From Osmia lignaria lignaria (taxonomy: Eukaryota; Arthropoda; Insecta; Hymenoptera; Megachilidae), in NCBI RefSeq assembly GCF_051020975.1, contig NC_135035.1, positions 11,904,001 through 11,968,000 on the forward strand: a stretch of DNA of 64,000 nt, given 5' to 3'. Positions 37,301 to 50,054 of the stretch are shown piece after piece. Position 1 is the first letter of the stretch. Each line of letters starts with the position of its first letter. Made by a program: the position numbers and the translations under genes. The notes under the pieces are model-generated. The model made no database searches and was not told the origin of the DNA. It worked only from the letters and a program-made list of their open reading frames with translations.

Positions 37301-38055
37301 TTAATCATTTCTCTATAAAACTTCAAAGGAGGCAATGACCTCTGTAGTTAAAAATAAAAAAAGAAACAAATGAGAATCTTCCTCCTATCTCAGGATATAA
37401 ACGGATTACCATAATCCCGGACAGATTTCTCTCATAAACGATCCGTTCAGCCGCAATCGGCAGTGTTAATAAAAGACGCGAGGGTAGCATTCTGCGTTGA
37501 AAGCGACAACGTCGAAACGACGCCGTAAAGTTTCGCGTAAAATAAAGAGAGTTCAATGGATTCTTCTCACCATGGGGTATCCTCTCTTCCCTATCCCTCA
37601 CCTGTCCTTCACCTGCTTCTACTGTTCTGGATCTTGAAGGGGTGGTTGGCACTGGCTTCTCTAACTTTCCTACAAATTTTAAACAATTAATATTATTAAA
37701 TTCAAGTAGCTCAAGCATGTAGCTCAAGTAACAAAAATATTTCCTTTCGAAATAATAACAATTTATTTTTGTTACCAGCTGATTTGACCCAGTCCTAGTT
37801 ACGCCAATGATAGCGGGGGAGGTGTTCCCCGAACGGTTCCTCGTCATCTTGGAGTCCCGAAGGAACGAGGGAACAAAGTCTGGAAGCAGCCACAGCCCTA
37901 GCTGGCTGACCGGTGGAAGATTCATAAATTATTTCAGGAAAAAAGGAGGAAAAGTATTTCCAATTACAGTTTTTTGTGAAGGGTTGCCGCGGGCCACGCG
38001 GCAGGGGGTCCGCTTAATGGCGACCCGCGCTCACCGCTCCTCCTCCTCCACCGTA

Positions 38056-38093
38056 TCGTCTTCGTCTTCTTCTTCTTCTTCTTCTTCTTCTTC
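38056..38093. repeat. (TTC)n microsatellite
   Basis: About twelve TTC/CTT triplets with an early GTC interruption. Confidence 0.9.
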
Positions 38094-39900
38094 TACTCCT
38101 TCATCCGAGGCATCTCCACCTCCAACACCGTCTCTCTACCGATTCTTCTGGGTCCTTCGACGCCGCCAACGCGGCGTATATTCTTTTTCTTTATCCGGCC
38201 ACTAACTCGGGCTACGTTACTCCTCCTTCTTCGTCTTCGTTTTCTTCTCAACGTCTGACGAGTGTCGGTGACACGAAAGAGGATCGATCATTCTGTGGTT
38301 TGGACTGGTTGCGGATTCAAACGTAGGGGTGGGAGGCTGCGAGGTGACAGGATTGGGACCATTTTTGGTACCGTTATGGAGTATTGTTCAGTTTTGTCAA
38401 TTGGAGCGGTAAGATCAAGGGGTTCGTTATGATTCTCTATGCTTAATGGACGAATTAAAATAGACTCGTCATATATGGTATTGGCTAAGAACTCAATTAG
38501 ATATATCCCTTCCATAATTACCCTAAGGGTTGGAAATGTATCATCTGTCACGAAAATTCAACAAGTCGCGCAAAATCGATCGCGAAACACCGGTGAAGGA
38601 GGAAACTCGGGTGAAGGAAAGACGGGCGAGTTAGAAAGAGGGCTGTTGGCTTGTTTATGGTCGTTCAAGGCGGACTTCCCGGAATGCTCGGCCCGTGTAA
38701 AGCGGACCTAACCAAGCGACGGATCCGGCCACGACCCCGCATGCGGGCTCGCTCGATCTCTGAGAGCCAGGAACATCGAAACGCAGGACGTATTGCTCTG
38801 TCACCCACGGACCGGCGATCTATTAGTTATGAATATTGTTGCCCACGGCGGTACATGACCGGCTCGGCCGCGTGGTGTTCTCCCAAAATATGTACGGAGG
38901 CTCGCATACGATGTCCTCCCCCTCCTACATGCGGCTATATTCATTTCGAAATGTCACGTGAACCATAGATGAACTTTATGTCACAGAACAGCAAAATTGG
39001 TTACTGCCCGCGTTAATCATATTTTCCCGTCACTTTTCAAGTTCCGAGAAACGTGATAAAATATACAAATTTTGCCTCTTTCCGTGGGTCGTGGGCCGTC
39101 GTCGTCCACGATTATGGTTTAATGGAAAAAATAAACAAAATTAAGTTATCACTGTAAATAGAAAATTAAATAAAATTTCACATTGCTATAATTCTATTAT
39201 TCTTCTATCCGTACCTTATTTCGAAGCCATTCTAAACAATGGATCTGATGTACCGGTTAACATTTTCCATAAAATGTTACTAAAATGCCACGAGGATCGT
39301 TCGAATAGAAGGGAAGGAGATCGAAGGCGGTCCCGAAGAAGAAGAAAGAGCAATAGAAGACGAAGAAGATAAAGAAGAAAAAGAGTTCGATTCGTCGTGC
39401 ATTCCGTCGGCGTACCCTTTGAATGACAGATCGATAATTGATCATTATTATCGTATGACTGGGCCCTATTGTCGAGATATTTCTGCGTCCATTCCTCTCC
39501 ATCTCCTTTTCGGACTGCGTGAATCCTTTCGGAGACTTCCAATGCCGCACCCTGCTTGGGGTACCGCCTGCGGGGTCAAAAGTCAGTCGTGTTACTTGAA
39601 CACCCGCCGCGAGTGTCGCGCATACCAGCCCAAAATCTTTTCCAGTCTAAGCACTAATCAAAGTGGAACAAGTTACTTTTTTAATGGAATAATAAATGGT
39701 AGTTTTGTTAAAAGTATAAATTAAAATTGAGCGTTATAGCAAAATTCATTAACAAATTCTGATTATCTTTGACAGCTGATCAGTAGAAGAATCCCATTAA
39801 TTCCATTCATCCCATTCATAAGGGAAAAGATTTTCCTTTAAGCTCCTGGTAACATATCAGATATGTATGTACATACATGCAACATCAAAAGGCGCCGGAA

Positions 39901-39935
39901 CGACGCGACGCGGCAAGGCGGGACGCGTCGCGACG
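39901..39935. repeat. GCGAC/GTCGC pentamer tract
   Basis: CGACGCGACGCGG at the left edge and GGACGCGTCGCGACG at the right, so both orientations of the pentamer are present within 35 bp. Confidence 0.8.
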
Positions 39936-40680
39936 TTTGAAATATTTCGAAAAAAGAAGGTAGCACCTTCCTTTCCACGTGGAGGTATCGAATTGCGTAC
40001 ATTAACACCGCAACAGAGCGGCGCGCGGCGCGACCGCGTACAAGGAAGCAGCCGTGGAAGGATGCATCAACAGGCGTTGACCGCATGCGGTGTAAACTCG
40101 CCTTCAGGGGACCTGGAGTTACCCTCGAAACCCCTGGCAGGGGGTCTGTACACCGGCTTCTCCTTCCTCTTTTTTAAAAGTAAGGATGCCTGTCACCGAT
40201 AGTGATTTGTTGAGTGTATTTGCATTTTAGATTTAGACTGCCGCGCCTGTTGCTGCCCTATCTCTTTCTCTCACCCGCACTGACCTCTCTCCACCTGAAG
40301 ATGGAAGCATCTCCAATTTGGTTAGTCCTTTCTCGTCTCCGCCGCGCTGCGCCGCTTCGATTTCTGCTTTCTGGTCACTCAGATAAGGGTGCACGGAAAG
40401 GGGGTGGGACGGAAAAGGGATGGGAATTTCGTTGGTTCAGGAATGACATTAGTCATATACCATACCCCGATTGCTAGCGCGGAGACTTGTTTATGCGCGT
40501 TTAAAGAATGATTAGGCGATGGAGTCGCGACGGGGGGCACCTTGGCATCCCTTCACCCAATCCCTCCGTCCTTCCTCAATTTTACTCGTGATTCTTCTTC
40601 TACGTTCGCAGACGTCGCCGCCTGCTATCGCAGCGTGAAAATGACCGCACACTTTCCTTCGTGATTTTTCATTCTTCTTT

Positions 40681-42240
40681 TTGTACCCGAAATCATCCGA
40701 TCGATGATCAATCGAACTCTTTAGAGGGGTATTGTGGAAGAGTAGGGAGTTGCGATGTATTTTACAGAATTGTATTATATGTATAATAGATGTATTAAGT
40801 GTGCTTCAACGGGCAAGTTGGTCAGCCCATCAGATGATCCAAAGCCAAGCATCGGTGGTGAGGTCCTGACTAATGGAATCACGCTTTGCCTCCTGGTGAT
40901 ACGTATCCTCCACGAATTTTTCTCTTACCCTTTTCTTCTATCCTAATCTTTCAGATTAGCTAGCCACCTAACCCGTCTGCTATTCAGAAACGGACGTTCG
41001 TTCATCGAGTCTGGAGTTATGCGTTATTTATACCGTAGAAGAAGTCTGGAGACAAGGCGGCAGTGCTGAAAGTATCACATTTATTTCATTGGCCCTGTTC
41101 GAAGCTAAGGCTTAGCATTATGCCGGGTCCGCACGACAGGGAGCACTTTATCCAGTCGCCTAGGAAACAGTAGGGGCCGTGTCACCCTGAAAAACATGGG
41201 TGACGCCACTGGGATCATTGGTACTCTTTTATTATGGGTGCCGTCTTGTCTGAGGATAGCAGATATTTGTTATGGTGGAGGAGTGTGTTGCATGGGCGTG
41301 CTCGGTTCGAACGTAGCGTGTAGACATTCCGAGGGAGATTTTTGTCTGCTTTCGATTGAACCGTGAGGCTGACGAGGCTGACGAGGTTGCATCGAACACG
41401 ATTTGCATGATGGATGTTCCGGGATGAATTACGAATTAATTTCCCAGATGATCGAATACTGACTGATTCGGAAGGTAACATTGACATGTCATTTGCAATG
41501 AAAAATCCTATACGAATGTAGGTCCCATTTTTAATACTTACCTATGTGACCTATGGTTATAAAAATTGAGAGAGTGCAATTAATTAAACTAAATATACCT
41601 ACAAGTCTTACCAATTAGAAGTATGTCGTTAGATAATGTCAACACAAAAAGCTACAATTATTATGAATTTATGCTGTTAGTTATGAATTCAAAACGTTAA
41701 GCAAAATTTTCACAGGGGCCTTCCGTTCTGAATCATTGAGAACACTATATTGATTCTACTGGTGACATGCTGGTTCCGCATCAGTTTACCAACAAGTTAA
41801 AATATTCATTGACAAACGTCTGTCAGTTTCTGGTTTCTGTCGTGCATAAGAAATTCTAACACACCCCTCGGACACCCTTTACGTCCAAACGTCACAGTAC
41901 CTTATGTTTATGATATAGCATCATAATTCAACAGCTATACCATAATAGGTACCTGTCAATTCATCGAATCATGCAGGATAGTGTTCGATATTAGATACAG
42001 AAGAATAGAATGACAACACGTCAATTATTTTGTTCTTCAGGTAGGAGGGTTTTACTTTCTACCTTTTTCGCAGTTCAGTCTACACGTGATCGTTTGTTGT
42101 TGTACACGTGCCATCAGTTTTGCTACACCTGAAACATAAGTGTGAAATTTTAAGATTCTAAAATTCTAAAGCTCCAAAGTTCCAAAATTTTCAACTTAAT
42201 CGATTCAGCTTAAGTTCAAACCATTCAGTGTTACAGAAAA
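40681..42240. other. DNA upstream of the odorant receptor gene
   Basis: Mixed composition (GC-richer at about 41080-41460) turning AT-rich toward the receptor start. No separate gene is supported. The receptor promoter must lie here, but no convincing core element was identified. Confidence 0.4.
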
Positions 42241-44272
42241 ATGGAATATCGTAAGAAGAATGCGTTCCAGTTACCTTGTTATAAGGCATTCAAAAAGTAT
42301 TTGATATTTATAGGACTATATCCATTTCAAACGGAACAAAGTCATAAAATTATCGTGACCGTGATGGTTTTTTCTATAATCAGCCTCTTCACACCGTCAG
42401 TAAGTAGAATCAATAGATCCGAAATAAGAAGAAAATTATAAAACAAATACGATTGACCAGTTATAGCGAACATTTTGATATATTTATAAATAATATTATT
42501 AATTTTCCGGTCGATTATTATATTCCAAGCTGCTAAAAATATATTCGTCAATGCGCGAACACGATTTGGACACAGTTATGGAATGTGTGCCAATTGTAGT
42601 TTCAACGCTGGTTGCCTTGATAAAAATACTAAATCACAACATTAACAGGAAAAAGGTATTTAGATCACTGAATTGATCTAAAATAAAAAAATTATCAAGT
42701 ACTACCACTTTGCAGTTTGAAAACATGTTCGACCGTATGGCTAAACAATGGGAAGTCTCTGAGATCAATGGCGAATTACACGTTCTAAATGAAATCACCG
42801 AGCAAGGAAGTAGAATGGGCAGTTTATATAGAAGTACATACTACAAAATTTTTCAATAATGAGCTGTTAATTTTAAAAATTGAATAAAACTTTCGATTTT
42901 TTTCAGTTAGTTTATGGGGATTTCTGGTACTATTCGTATCTCTTCCGTTGTCTTCTCCTTTTTTGGATATCGTCGTACCGTTAAATGAAACCCGAGCAAA
43001 ATTACCCTTATTCCAGCTGAATTATATCGTAGACACCGATGATCATTTTTATATCGTGCATTTACATTCGGCGTGGTGTTCCCTTGTAATTGTGTTGATT
43101 ATAACCACCATCGATTCATTGTACCTGGTTATCATTCATTACTGCTGCGGATTGTTTGCTCTTTGCGGGTAAGTTTAATTATGTATTCACTAAGGTAGGT
43201 AAGCACAATTTTTCTATATAATTATTCATTCAAATTTTCAAATATATCACGTACTCATAATAATATTTATATCATCGGAAAGAATAAAAATTTAACAAAT
43301 ATATGTAATATCAGTTTAATCCTTCTATCTCTTTAAATTTATACATTAGTCAACCAAAATGCTATACACGTTCCACTGTCAATAATCAAATAATTTTTTA
43401 AATATACTCAGGTATCAGGTTAAGAAAGCATCGAAAGTCGGAAGAGCGATTGATATTAAAGACAATCGATTTAAAAGCTGTGTGATCACTCATTACGAAG
43501 CCATCAGGTTAATAGAAATACAAATTAATACTAAATTATGAAAATGCATAGAATTTTACTTAATTTGTTCTTTCGTTACACACAAAGCTTTTACGAGGAT
43601 ATGGACGAAAGTACTCGTACCAGTTACTTGTTTCAAGTTGGGTTTAACATGATTGGTATCACTGTAACAGCTGTTCAAGTAAGGGTTGTTTTGTCAAGAA
43701 ACAAAAATTCGATAGTTATATTAATTGGCAAATTGGCAATATACACATGAATTCTTTTATTCATTAGGCTGTTATGTACGTTGATCAACCGAGGGAATCT
43801 TTTAGAATTGTTATGTTCCTATTGGGTCAACAATTTCATCTGTACGCCCTCAGTGTACCTGGCCAAGTGATGTTGGATCGAAGTTTGGAGTTAATTAATG
43901 ACATGTACGTATGTATACATGCACCAAACATGAGACTCACGTATCACGAAACGTGTTAATTAGTTTTGATGTACTTGAAAGCGATATATTTAAATTTTAT
44001 GATAGATACGTTTCTAAATGGCACGAGATACCATTGAAATTCGAGAAAACACTCCACATAATGCAAATTAGATGCAGCAAACCATGTAAGCTATCAGCAG
44101 GAGGATTATACGAAATGAACATCGAGAATTTTGGCACGGTATGTACTATATTATCATATTAATATAATTGCCGTTACATAAAAGTAACAATTAATAATCA
44201 AAGTGATTTTTTTTGAAGATCTTTAAAACCTGTATATCGTATTTTACAATTTTGCTATCACTGAGGGAGTGA
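42241..44272 (+). CDS. Insect odorant receptor (7tm_6 family), complete, nine exons
   Basis: Exons 42241-42399, 42530-42655, 42716-42833, 42907-43168, 43412-43507, 43588-43678, 43768-43904, 44006-44138 and 44219-44272 join through canonical GT-AG introns of 60-243 nt into one open frame of 391 aa, a usual length for the family. The N-terminus (FKKYLIFIGLYPFQ) is the family's cytoplasmic lead-in. Hydrophobic segments correspond to the expected seven helices. The C-terminal third is diagnostic: FLLGQQFHLYALSVPGQ, then KPCKLSAGGLYEMNIENFG, then IFKTCISYFTILLSLRE and stop. These receptors are odorant-gated ion-channel subunits with inverted topology that work with Orco in antennal neurons. The ligand cannot be predicted. 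Exon 7 ends at GAC AT|GTACGT, giving NDIYVSKW on joining, which suits the family better than the downstream GTATGT donor. All frames are intact, so it appears functional. No second receptor or fragment was found nearby. Confidence 0.93.
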
Positions 44273-44365
44273 TTCATAGAAAATATTTTATGTGACGAAG
44301 AGAACTAGGTTTTATATGATATAAAACAGAATGTTATTAAACTATGTATAAATAATATAAGTGTA

Positions 44366-44371
44366 AATAAA
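44366..44371 (+). promoter_or_regulatory. Odorant receptor polyadenylation signal
   Basis: AATAAA 94 nt past the receptor stop codon, in AT-rich sequence. Confidence 0.5.
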
Positions 44372-44974
44372 TAGTACATGCGTTAACGCATCCAGATGAC
44401 CATTCCCGTGGAAACAGTGTACCTACATTGATTCATCAGAGTGATTTTTATTCCCACTGCTCTTTTACTCGAGTTGCTTCAACACTGTGAAGACCGAAGA
44501 ATCCCGCAATGCGTAAATCAGCCGCGCGGTCAACAACGAGCGGCTAGACGAATTTGAAAAATGGAATAACATTCGTAAGGAGCGCGTTTGATCGCCGTGT
44601 TGCTTTCCACCTTATCCAGTAATAGATTTACAAAAGCAAGATCGGTGACACGTGCATGAAACCGAGCGGATGCACACAGACGGTACCTCATTAATCTTAT
44701 CACGAGGTGGCTCCTTAGAAGGGCGGGGTCGCTGGTGTCATTAATCAGCCAGCCGGGACTAATAATTCGGTGTCGTGAACACGATAAGTCCGTTGTCTCG
44801 TTCATCGGGATAGCTATTCCGCGGCCAGGTGTAAAGTTTAAAATCGGAAATTATTGAAACAGCCGAGCCGGACGGGCCACGAAATAGGGGATGGTTTTAG
44901 TTTTACGCGTCAGAAATTAACATCAAGGCTCACGAACGAGGTCGGATGCATCTCGGGCACCCATTGGCAACACA

Positions 44975-45063
44975 CGTCGCGTCGCGTCGCGTCGCGTCGC
45001 GCGGGAAGCGCGAGGAGCGGCGGAAAGATAGACGGAAGAAGAGGAGCCGACGCGACGCGACGG
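44975..45063. repeat. Inverted pair of GCGTC pentamer tracts
   Basis: (CGTCG)n at 44975-45003 and its complement (CGACG)n at 45048-45063 face each other across 44 bp. At least 15 bp of pure G/C-rich pairing is possible, so either strand can form a very stable hairpin. Confidence 0.75.
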
Positions 45064-47980
45064 AACAAGCGATGGTACACGAAGGAAGAAACGGCGGGTA
45101 CGCAACCGCGGAGGTGAAGATGCGTGAAAGTGGAGGTGGTTGGTAGCGATCTAATTATCTACGCGGCGGGAAGCCGCGGCCTCCCTCTGCGCTTCACCAC
45201 ATTCAGGAAACAAGAGCAAATTGAAAGGTGCTCGAACGAGCCAGAGGGAGCGTGTACCCTGGAGATCGTCAGGCGATTTCGGTACACGGCGATCGGTCCC
45301 GAACCCTGATGCTCGCGCACAAAGGCGAGATCGTTTTACGATCTGATATCCTTTCTTTCGATCGGGCCAACACCGTCGAATTAGCGTCTTTCGTGGTGTA
45401 GCACGTGTAAACACGGTGAACGAGGATGAAGCAGCGCGAATGATAAATGAAACCGGGCAAACGGATTAATTTGTCTGGTTCTTTCTCGCTTGGCTGCGTA
45501 GTCGGTCAACCATTGCTTTCTGCGAAATTGTTACCCGAGGGTTGTACAATATTCACCGGCATTTCTTTTATTCCTATGGTTGTTTTCGTTGAAATGATAT
45601 ATTTCTATTTCCTCTCCCCGTTTTCAACTGACAAATTTTCCGCTCCTACATACCCGTCAGAGATAATATAACGAGAGTCTCCTGTATTGTATATAAGTTA
45701 CACGGTATAGATACTTTATGCGACTTTATGCAAAATTCAAATATTTCCGACACAAGTGTGTTCCAAGATAAAGGTTCCTAATATATGGCACAATAAACAC
45801 ATAAATTAATCTATCGAAAAAATTTGTCGATATTAAATTTACAGAAAACGCAGGCGAGTTGATCGGTTTGACTTCTGAAAGGCTCATTTCTCATCTACAC
45901 TTACCAAGGACCGATTTATCGTTAGGCAAAACGTATTAGGATCGAGCTTGAACACCGTTCCTTCGTTTCTAATTCAACGTAGGTCGGTGATCGTGAGGAA
46001 TTTCTCATGTCACGCCATGTTACATTATTTATCGATGGTGAACACCGTTTAGTAACCTTTTACCTCGCGATGCTAAAGGGCAGAATGGTGCTTTTCCGGA
46101 GCGCGAAGTCGATCGATCGATCCTTCGCAACTGTTCGTATCGTTGCTTCTTTCCTGTTTATTCGTTTAATCCATTAAAAGTGTCCAATCAGTTATAGCAA
46201 AATTTCCTTCAACCCTCTGCTTTTGATGATTTGAAAATTAATTTTATATTTTCATTTGTTATATTTCGTTCCAATGAAATGGGTGTCCAACTCTGGTTGC
46301 AATTTATTTTGGTTACTGTTGTATGGGTTTAACGGCCAGCAGTGTATGTTAAGTTTAGCGGGTGTATGCTAATTCGGAGCGCTGTAAAGAAGATTTATTG
46401 GGTAGCCAGGAACGAGTCGATTGCTTGTTTCAAGTCTGACGCTTCACGCGAGATGTTTGCAACATTGTGTTGTTTAAACAAGTAAGTTGTGAATGTTTAA
46501 GATTGATGGACTTTTATCGAGGTCGTTAAGGTATTGATATGGTTATGCGAGTGATTTATTGTTCAGAATATCATTATTTTGTGATTTTTAAAATTATCTG
46601 CATGAGAAACGAGTTTTAAATATGTAATTTTGCAGTATCTTGAAAGTTTATAGTATCGGTGTGCAATGAAATAATACAACTTTATCAATTTTTGTTATTT
46701 TTGATATTTTTATTTTATTCTTTAGCATTATTAATATCATTGTCATTAGTAGCATGCCGTATTTTATTTTCAACGCTTTGTGCAGTAAAGTTGATATCGG
46801 AATGACTAGCAAATTAATTGAGAGGGTACACTGTATAATACTGTCTCATTGGTATTTTTAGTATGGCCACAAATGAAAAGCGATAAGAATTGTTTTTGTG
46901 TTTAGTAAAGATAACCGTATGGACGTCGTTTATTCGCACAAACCAAATATAGTAGTTGCCGAGGTCCAGTCTCAAAATCGTCAGAATGGAATTCTAGCTG
47001 AGGTGACGCAATGGAATTCCGGATATAAACGCCAAGACTGAATACTATGCTTTCAAAAAATAAGAGACAAAGAAGAATGACTTTTCATTCAATATAAATT
47101 TGTAATTTGACAGTCAAGTAAGTGTTACCACTATAGCCTTTTTTTTACACTGAAAAATATTACTAATTCCAAAAAGAAAACATTAATAATTTTTTAACAA
47201 AAGAAATTAATTGAAAATATAATTTTCACTGTAAATTTCTTAATCATCAGTATAATTTTATATTACACCATATGTCACTTTAATTAACTCCAAACATTTA
47301 TTTCAACAAAAAAGAAAAATAGTTACCAATCTCCTCAATCTCCGAAGCTACTACACATTAATCAAGATTCTCATTTAACACTCTCTCTTTGATTGCTCCT
47401 ATAGATCCAAAATATCTGCTATCTTCTTCGTTAAACACTATGAACTATCGAAACGACAACGAAAGAAAGGAACGAAAAGGAAGATTAAACGTGAGCATCA
47501 ATCAATCGACCCATCGTGCATCAAAATTTAAAAATCAATTTCACCAAGGTCTTTGAATAGAACATCCTTACTAACACATTCAATATATTCAACCAATCGA
47601 AAAATTTGACTTTGTAGCAAATTATCCTTTGAAAAATTCCCATTGAATTTATAAATTGACAAATTTTCTGGCTGGTGATGTTGAAGACGAATAAGATAAC
47701 AATTTCTATTATAAAAAATGACTTTTAATTATCCTTAGATTATCCTCATGACTAACTTCATTATAACTAAAACCCACTCGAAGAATGTTCTCCACCCTAC
47801 CTCTGCGTTCCCTGGAGCAACTTAATTAACTGATCATTCCGCAAGAACTTGATCTCCCAATCTGCGAAAATCTTGAAAATTCGGGGTTGAAACGTTCCGA
47901 TGTGGGAGGAGGAAGGCTACATACAAGGAAAGGTCGAGAAAAGAAACGAAGGGAATGAGAAGGATAAGTAGGAGGAGGGT

Positions 47981-48039
47981 GAAGGCGAAGGCGAAGGCGA
48001 AGGCGAACGCGAAGGCGAAGGCGAAGGCGAAGGCGAAGG
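47981..48039. repeat. (GAAGGC)n hexamer repeat
   Basis: About ten GAAGGC hexamers, with one AAC change near the middle. Read as protein it gives Lys-Ala or Phe-Ala repeats, which I regard as translation of a microsatellite. Confidence 0.9.
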
Positions 48040-48432
48040 AGAAGAAGGCGGCGGGCAAGAAAAGAGAAAGAAAACCGTCCACGGTGACGGTCAGCGAGCG
48101 CGAGATGAACCCTGACCCTTCGTCCGTTGTCGTCCATACTCGTTCCTGGTCGCTTGGGCCCTCTTTCTCCCACCCATGGGACCCAACGACTTCGTGGGGC
48201 TTTAGCGTGGGCGAAACTCCCGGCGTGGGGGTGTAAGAGGTCGGGTACGAGGTGGGCCGTGAGGAGAGGAGAATAAGAAGACGAGAAAGGGGCGGAGGGG
48301 GTGACGAGTTGGCCCGCGGGCGTCCCGAGACCGTGAGAACACCACCTATAATATTATTTAGTCTGCCTTGCTTCGCTTCTCCCTTTCTCTTTCCCTTGCT
48401 TACCTTCTATCCGCTGTTTCCTCCCGTCTCCT

Positions 48433-48480
48433 TTCTTCTTCTTCTTCTTCTTCTTCTTCTTCTTCTTCTTCTTCTTCTTT
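48433..48480. repeat. (TTC)n microsatellite
   Basis: About sixteen uninterrupted TTC triplets. It generates spurious Ser, Leu, Lys, Arg or Phe homopolymer frames on both strands. Confidence 0.95.
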
Positions 48481-49480
48481 CTCGACCCTCCAGTCTGGCT
48501 GGGGATTTCACTCTGTTCTTCCTGCAGTAGGTACCACGCGTGCATGGAACGTGTCCGTCTTTCTTGCTCGTCGTGACGGAGAGGCAGCTAACTATAGGTG
48601 CTATACACGGTTTACTCTCGCGCATTAATTGCCGTCGTAAATTGTTGCACCTTTGCAACGGAGTGGCAGCACCGTGTAGAGTAGGCTCTAAATAGACGCG
48701 GGGGTGGAAAATGGTGCAGACCGTTAGGTGTGTTGGATTGTGAATTGGCGGTACCGCCGGATTAAATAGAGGTTCAAGGAAGCTACAGTCACGGGCTTCA
48801 CTCTACAACCATCCTTCCGGTTATTACCTATTTAAAAAAAAAATTCAATGAAATTTGTTTATTATAGTCTTTTTTCTTTAGGATTAAATGTTATATCAAT
48901 TTCAATTTTTAATCAAGTTTATCAACCAAGGGGGCCCTCGAATAACAGAGTATCGTAGAATTCGGACTGCAAATTGGCGAATAACTCGCTAAGGAACAAG
49001 CAACGTCGTATTTACATTGTTTATTACTCGACGTGCGTATCTGTCGTTGGTGACACACGCCATGCCGGAATTTGCTGTTCATTACTTTCACAGCTCACAG
49101 CATGTTACGTAAGTACCTCGTAATTCTTAATTCGCGACGTTTTAATGATAGCCGTGAACACAGAAGCACAGAGATTTACCGATACGTTGCTAGACAGAAA
49201 CCAATTTAACCTTCGAACTCTAGCTCTAGCGTCGTGTAATTGAATGAAAAGCTGTTCGCAAAATTTGACCAACAGCTATCGAACGATTAATATTTACGAG
49301 AATATTTTGGTATAATACCTACATTATTTAAAGTTTGACTTCCCTTCTTTTTTTTAATTGATTATTTGACTATACTAAAAAGACGACGTGACGGTAATTA
49401 GTGATCACAGAGAATACACAGAAAAACCCTCAATTCCAATTGAAACATTATACATGCGTTAAACCCTAACTCGTTAGAGG

Positions 49481-49984
49481 AAGGACTAGGGGTTGTCACG
49501 AAGGCGCACGCGTATCCGCGCACGCAGTCACGCGTGTACGCGAGATTACGAACGAGGCGCGACGCGACGCCGAAACGGCGAGCAATTGCGGGCCAGCTGT
49601 GGCTCTCTCTCCAGAATCCGGGGCCCGTTCCTCGCGGACGGTCCCAACTCGCCTCGGATACCTGCCACCAGGTGTCTCCACGAGCAGTGCCCAGCAGCGA
49701 GAGGCAAGAGCAGTCGTCGGGGCGCTTTCGCACCGCCAGCATCGCGTGTGTGTCTTCTCTTTGCAGTTTTCTCGTTTGTGAACCGTCTCGCGATCGCTCA
49801 TAAACGATTTCTCGCGATTAACCCCGAGTATGAAGTCGTCGGTAATCGATTTCGAACTGTGAACAAAACTGTGCTCGTTTGGACCCATCCGCAAGGACCC
49901 ACAGAGCTCACCTTCGCCAATGGTGCCGGCAACACGTCGGCAACCCCTGATCCTGACCCAGGACGATTTTAACAAAGGGGGAGG
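49481..49984 (+). promoter_or_regulatory. sob promoter-proximal region and 5' UTR
   Basis: A CpG-rich block directly upstream of sob, including a GCGAC pentamer tract (49557-49571). The sob frame is open upstream from about 49493 but has no ATG, and a TAA at 49970-49972 separates it from the start codon, so it is untranslated. A good splice acceptor (pyrimidine tract and TTTGCAG ending at 49767) suggests an upstream non-coding exon. Short upstream ORFs are at 49830-49862 and 49920-50054. Confidence 0.45.
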
Positions 49985-50054
49985 ATGCAACAGCAACAGC
50001 AACAGCAACAGCAGGACCAAGAGCAGGAGCAGGAGCAGGAGCGGGGAATCGTAA
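49920..50054 (+). promoter_or_regulatory. Upstream ORF overlapping the sob start codon
   Basis: ATG at 49920 opens a 44-codon frame shifted relative to sob. It runs through the sob ATG (49985) and stops at TAA 50052-50054. An overlapping upstream ORF normally lowers initiation at the main start. Its effect depends on the true transcription start, which is unknown. Confidence 0.35.

Larger units (their letters stand above)
37301..40680. other. Intergenic DNA with CpG-rich islands
   Basis: GC-rich blocks at about 37800-38260, 38580-38960 and 39880-40200. Simple repeats are at 38056-38093 and 39325-39380 (GAA-rich), and a pentamer tract at 39901-39935. A 200-codon minus-strand frame (37323-37925) has no recognisable domain. 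Confidence 0.4.
44400..49480. other. Intergenic DNA between odorant receptor and sob
   Basis: GC-rich blocks at 44500-45460 and 47960-48560 are separated by AT-rich DNA (45650-47830) with nothing supportable. Contains the pentamer inverted pair, the GAAGGC tract and the long TTC tract listed separately. TCATTAATC-type homeodomain motifs occur at about 44688-44770. No gene is supported. Confidence 0.4.

Noticed and set aside
37323..37925. 200-codon minus-strand open frame
   Set aside because: No recognisable motif and AT-rich stretches inside. Chance frames of this size occur in 64 kb.
47826..48658. Several overlapping frames of Lys/Ala, Leu, Ser or Arg repeats
   Set aside because: They are translations of the GAAGGC and TTC microsatellites on both strands.
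49493..49972. In-frame upstream extension of sob (about 160 codons)
   Set aside because: It begins at a TTG, has no ATG, and a TAA at 49970-49972 separates it from the sob start. The composition is that of a CpG-rich 5' UTR.
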